Below are positions 8,146-9,874 of a stretch of DNA of 9,874 nucleotides, one piece after another; the first letter of the stretch is position 1, and each line of letters opens with the position of its first letter. The notes beneath the pieces are model-generated. The model did no database searches, was not told the DNA's origin, and saw only the letters and a program-made list of their open reading frames with translations. A program made the position numbers and the translations under genes. The stretch is from Chloroflexota bacterium (GTDB taxonomy: Bacteria > Chloroflexota > UBA4733), in NCBI GenBank assembly GCA_023381895.1, contig JAMCTA010000007.1, positions 1 through 9,874 on the forward strand, given 5' to 3'.

Positions 8146-8201
8146 AGCCGCGCCCTTGCCTGCTATTGATCACCGATCTGGCCGCTCGCCGTCGCCAGGT
8201 C

Positions 8202-9554
8202 TCAGCGCACGTGCGCCTTCTCGGCCGTCCTGATCTGTGCTCCCTCAACCCGTTGCGAGATGATCGAAGCGACCTCGCCGCGCAACTCTGCCAGCGGAAT
8301 CCGCTGAAGAACTGGCTCGAAGAAGCCATCAACCAGAAGCCGAACCGCTGCAGTCCGGTCCAAGCCCCGAGCCATCATATAGAAGATCTGTTCCTCGTCA
8401 ACCGGACCCGCCGTCGCTCCGTGAGTGCACCGAACCTCATTGGCGCCGATTTCAAGACCCGGAATAGAATCGGCTCTCGCATTGCCCGACAGTAAGAGAT
8501 TGCGGTTCGCCTGGTAGGCATCGGTCCGTTGAGCATTGGGATGAACGCGTATCATCCCGGTCCAGACGGTGCGAGCCCGGTCATTGAGCGCGCTCTTGAA
8601 CAGCAGATCGCTCTTTGCCCCAGGTTTCACGTGATCCTGGAAGGTGTGGTGATCGATGAACTGATTGCCGTCAGCAAAGGTGACTCCAAGCATCTCAGTT
8701 TCGGCACCTTCACCATCCAGCACCATCTCAACGTTGGACTTATGCCAGCGGCTTCCCAGTGTTACGGTCACCGACAGCAAACGAGAGTTGGCCCCGAGCA
8801 CAGCCCGCTGAATCGCAACGTTGTACGACGGCCGGCCCAGCTGCTGTACATTGACGTAGCGCAGTCGAGCGCCACGACCAAGATAGATCTCCGTCACCGG
8901 CTGAGCAAGCACATCATCATCATCCGGGGACGCCAGTCCTTCGATGACCGTCGCTTCCGCTCCATCTTCGACCACGATGAGCGTCCGCGGCAAAGAGGCC
9001 TGTTCTGTGCCCTCGATCCAGTGCAACACGTGAACCGGCTCCGAGACTTCCGCGAATCTCGGGATGTGCACGAAGGCACCACCTTGCCAGAACGCCGCAT
9101 TCATCGCCGCGAACTTGCTGAAAGACGGCGGCGCTGCTGCCTGGCCGAGATATCGTTGCACGAGCTCAGGTTGCTCCCATGCCGCTTCCGCAAGGCTGAA
9201 GCAGACCGGGATATCTCCGGCCAATCGCCGCTGCTCGGTCACCTGACCATTGAGTGTCAGTAGTACTGGGGCATCAGTCGCACCGAGCACTGAACGGAAA
9301 ACGAATGGTGCAGAGCTAGGAAGCGTCGAGACATGTGTCGCGACAGCGCTGTAGCGCTCGAACCGAATCGTGCCCATGACATTCGTCCGGCGCCACTCTT
9401 CGTCCGTGCGGCTGTTCGGCCAAGGAGTCTCTTCGAAAATATGCCAGGCACTCTGCCGCCATTCATGCAGCCACAAGGGCTCGTTACCGGATCCCAGCCG
9501 ATGGTCCAGCAACTGGCGAGAGAATCCTCGTAGGGACTGGGTAACGCTCTCCAT
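8202..9554 (-). CDS. sufD: Fe-S cluster assembly protein SufD
   Basis: A scaffold partner of SufB in the SufBC2D complex, which builds iron-sulfur clusters in the cytoplasm. It has 450 residues, normal size. There is a helical N-terminal part (1 to about 150), then a beta-helix core of repeated strands (about 190-350) with the family stretch QFIDHHTFQDHVKPGAKSDL, and a C-terminal helical part. ANEVRC376-T-H378-GAT matches the SufD motif whose His corresponds to the cluster-site His of E. coli SufD. The following DEEQIFYMMARGL mirrors the SufB C-terminus, showing the paralogy of the two proteins. ATG abuts the sufB stop directly (TAG-ATG), with GGAAGG 13 bases before it, so translation probably depends on reinitiation. 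sufC and sufS are not visible. On the same strand, 56 bases later, the atp cluster begins. Confidence 0.95.
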   Translation of the reverse strand: MESVTQSLRGFSRQLLDHRLGSGNEPLWLHEWRQSAWHIFEETPWPNSRTDEEWRRTNVMGTIRFERYSAVATHVSTLPSSAPFVFRSVLGATDAPVLLTLNGQVTEQRRLAGDIPVCFSLAEAAWEQPELVQRYLGQAAAPPSFSKFAAMNAAFWQGGAFVHIPRFAEVSEPVHVLHWIEGTEQASLPRTLIVVEDGAEATVIEGLASPDDDDVLAQPVTEIYLGRGARLRYVNVQQLGRPSYNVAIQRAVLGANSRLLSVTVTLGSRWHKSNVEMVLDGEGAETEMLGVTFADGNQFIDHHTFQDHVKPGAKSDLLFKSALNDRARTVWTGMIRVHPNAQRTDAYQANRNLLLSGNARADSIPGLEIGANEVRCTHGATAGPVDEEQIFYMMARGLDRTAAVRLLVDGFFEPVLQRIPLAELRGEVASIISQRVEGAQIRTAEKAHVR

Positions 9555-9872
9555 CTAGCCGACCGAGCCTTCCATCTCAAGCTGGATGAGCCGGTTGAGC
9601 TCGAGCGCGTACTCCAGCGGCAACTCCTTTGCGATAGGCTCGATGAAGCCACGCACAATCAAGCCTGCAGCCTCTGCCTCACTGAGGCCGCGACTCATTA
9701 GGTAGAACAGCTGCTCTTCGCCGACCTTCGAAACCGTGGCTTCGTGAGCTACCTCGACATCGTTCTCTTCGAACTCCATGTAGGGATAGGTGTCCGTGCG
9801 CGAGTGCTCGTCTAGCAAGAGCGCGTCACAGACGACCTTTGACTTCACGTGGTGCGCACCACGGAGCACCTT
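9555..9872 (-). CDS. sufB: Fe-S cluster assembly protein SufB, C-terminal 105 residues
   Basis: The 5' part runs off the right edge of the window. GTG at 9869 is internal; the frame continues upstream of it. The visible part begins in the SufB beta-helix (GAHHVKSKVVCDALLLDE), whose Cys (visible residue 15) matches the sulfur-accepting Cys of the family. It goes on through YPYMEFEENDVEVAHEAT, whose Glu fits the conserved cluster-ligand Glu, to the hallmark GEEQLFYLMSRGLSE and the terminal 'LEMEGSVG' that ends most SufB proteins. Full SufB is about 470 residues, so about three quarters is missing. It is read through without a gap into sufD. Confidence 0.95.
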   Translation of the reverse strand, partial: KVLRGAHHVKSKVVCDALLLDEHSRTDTYPYMEFEENDVEVAHEATVSKVGEEQLFYLMSRGLSEAEAAGLIVRGFIEPIAKELPLEYALELNRLIQLEMEGSVG

Positions 9873-9874
9873 GA

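Noticed and set aside
8529..9263. 244-codon open frame on the + strand opposite sufD
   Set aside because: It lies wholly antisense to a clear sufD with intact motifs. Its translation has no family features, and such long shadows are expected in GC-rich coding DNA.

Overview
This is a GC-rich bacterial window made almost entirely of recognisable genes, in two blocks that converge near position 2700. Frequent GTG and TTG starts, the SufB/SufD sequence style and the ATP synthase proteins would fit a Chloroflexota/Thermomicrobia-like or other high-GC Gram-positive-related bacterium. That placement is inference only: there is no rRNA or other decisive marker here.

Left block (1-2481, + strand): two tandem type I sulfatase genes. 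The first lacks its 5' end, which lies outside the window. The second is complete, starts at TTG behind a strong Shine-Dalgarno, carries the C-x-P-S-R formylglycine motif, and resembles N-acetylglucosamine-6-sulfatase / mucin-desulfating enzymes. The 217 bases between it and the next block hold a possible 49-codon reading frame (2547-2696) and no obvious terminator.

Right block (2699-9874, - strand, read from high to low coordinates): the 3' end of sufB, then sufD (Fe-S cluster scaffold complex), then after 56 bases an F1Fo ATP synthase cluster. The cluster order is atpZ-like, atpI-like, atpF (b), atpB (a), atpE (c), atpH (delta), atpA (alpha), atpG (gamma). Genes are tightly packed, with overlaps at atpZ/atpI (4 nt) and atpF/atpB (8 nt) and short gaps elsewhere. 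Exceptions are a 124-base leader before atpE, which has a possible extended -10 promoter, and a 72-base atpA-atpG gap, which has a strong hairpin.

Together the atp genes supply the whole membrane Fo sector and the stalk, plus alpha, delta and gamma of F1. The catalytic beta (atpD) and epsilon (atpC) genes, normally next after atpG, are absent because the cluster ends against the convergent sulfatases. atpF lies before atpB instead of after atpE. This rearranged, split operon is the most notable feature. I found no mobile element, CRISPR array, RNA gene or clearly new multi-gene system.
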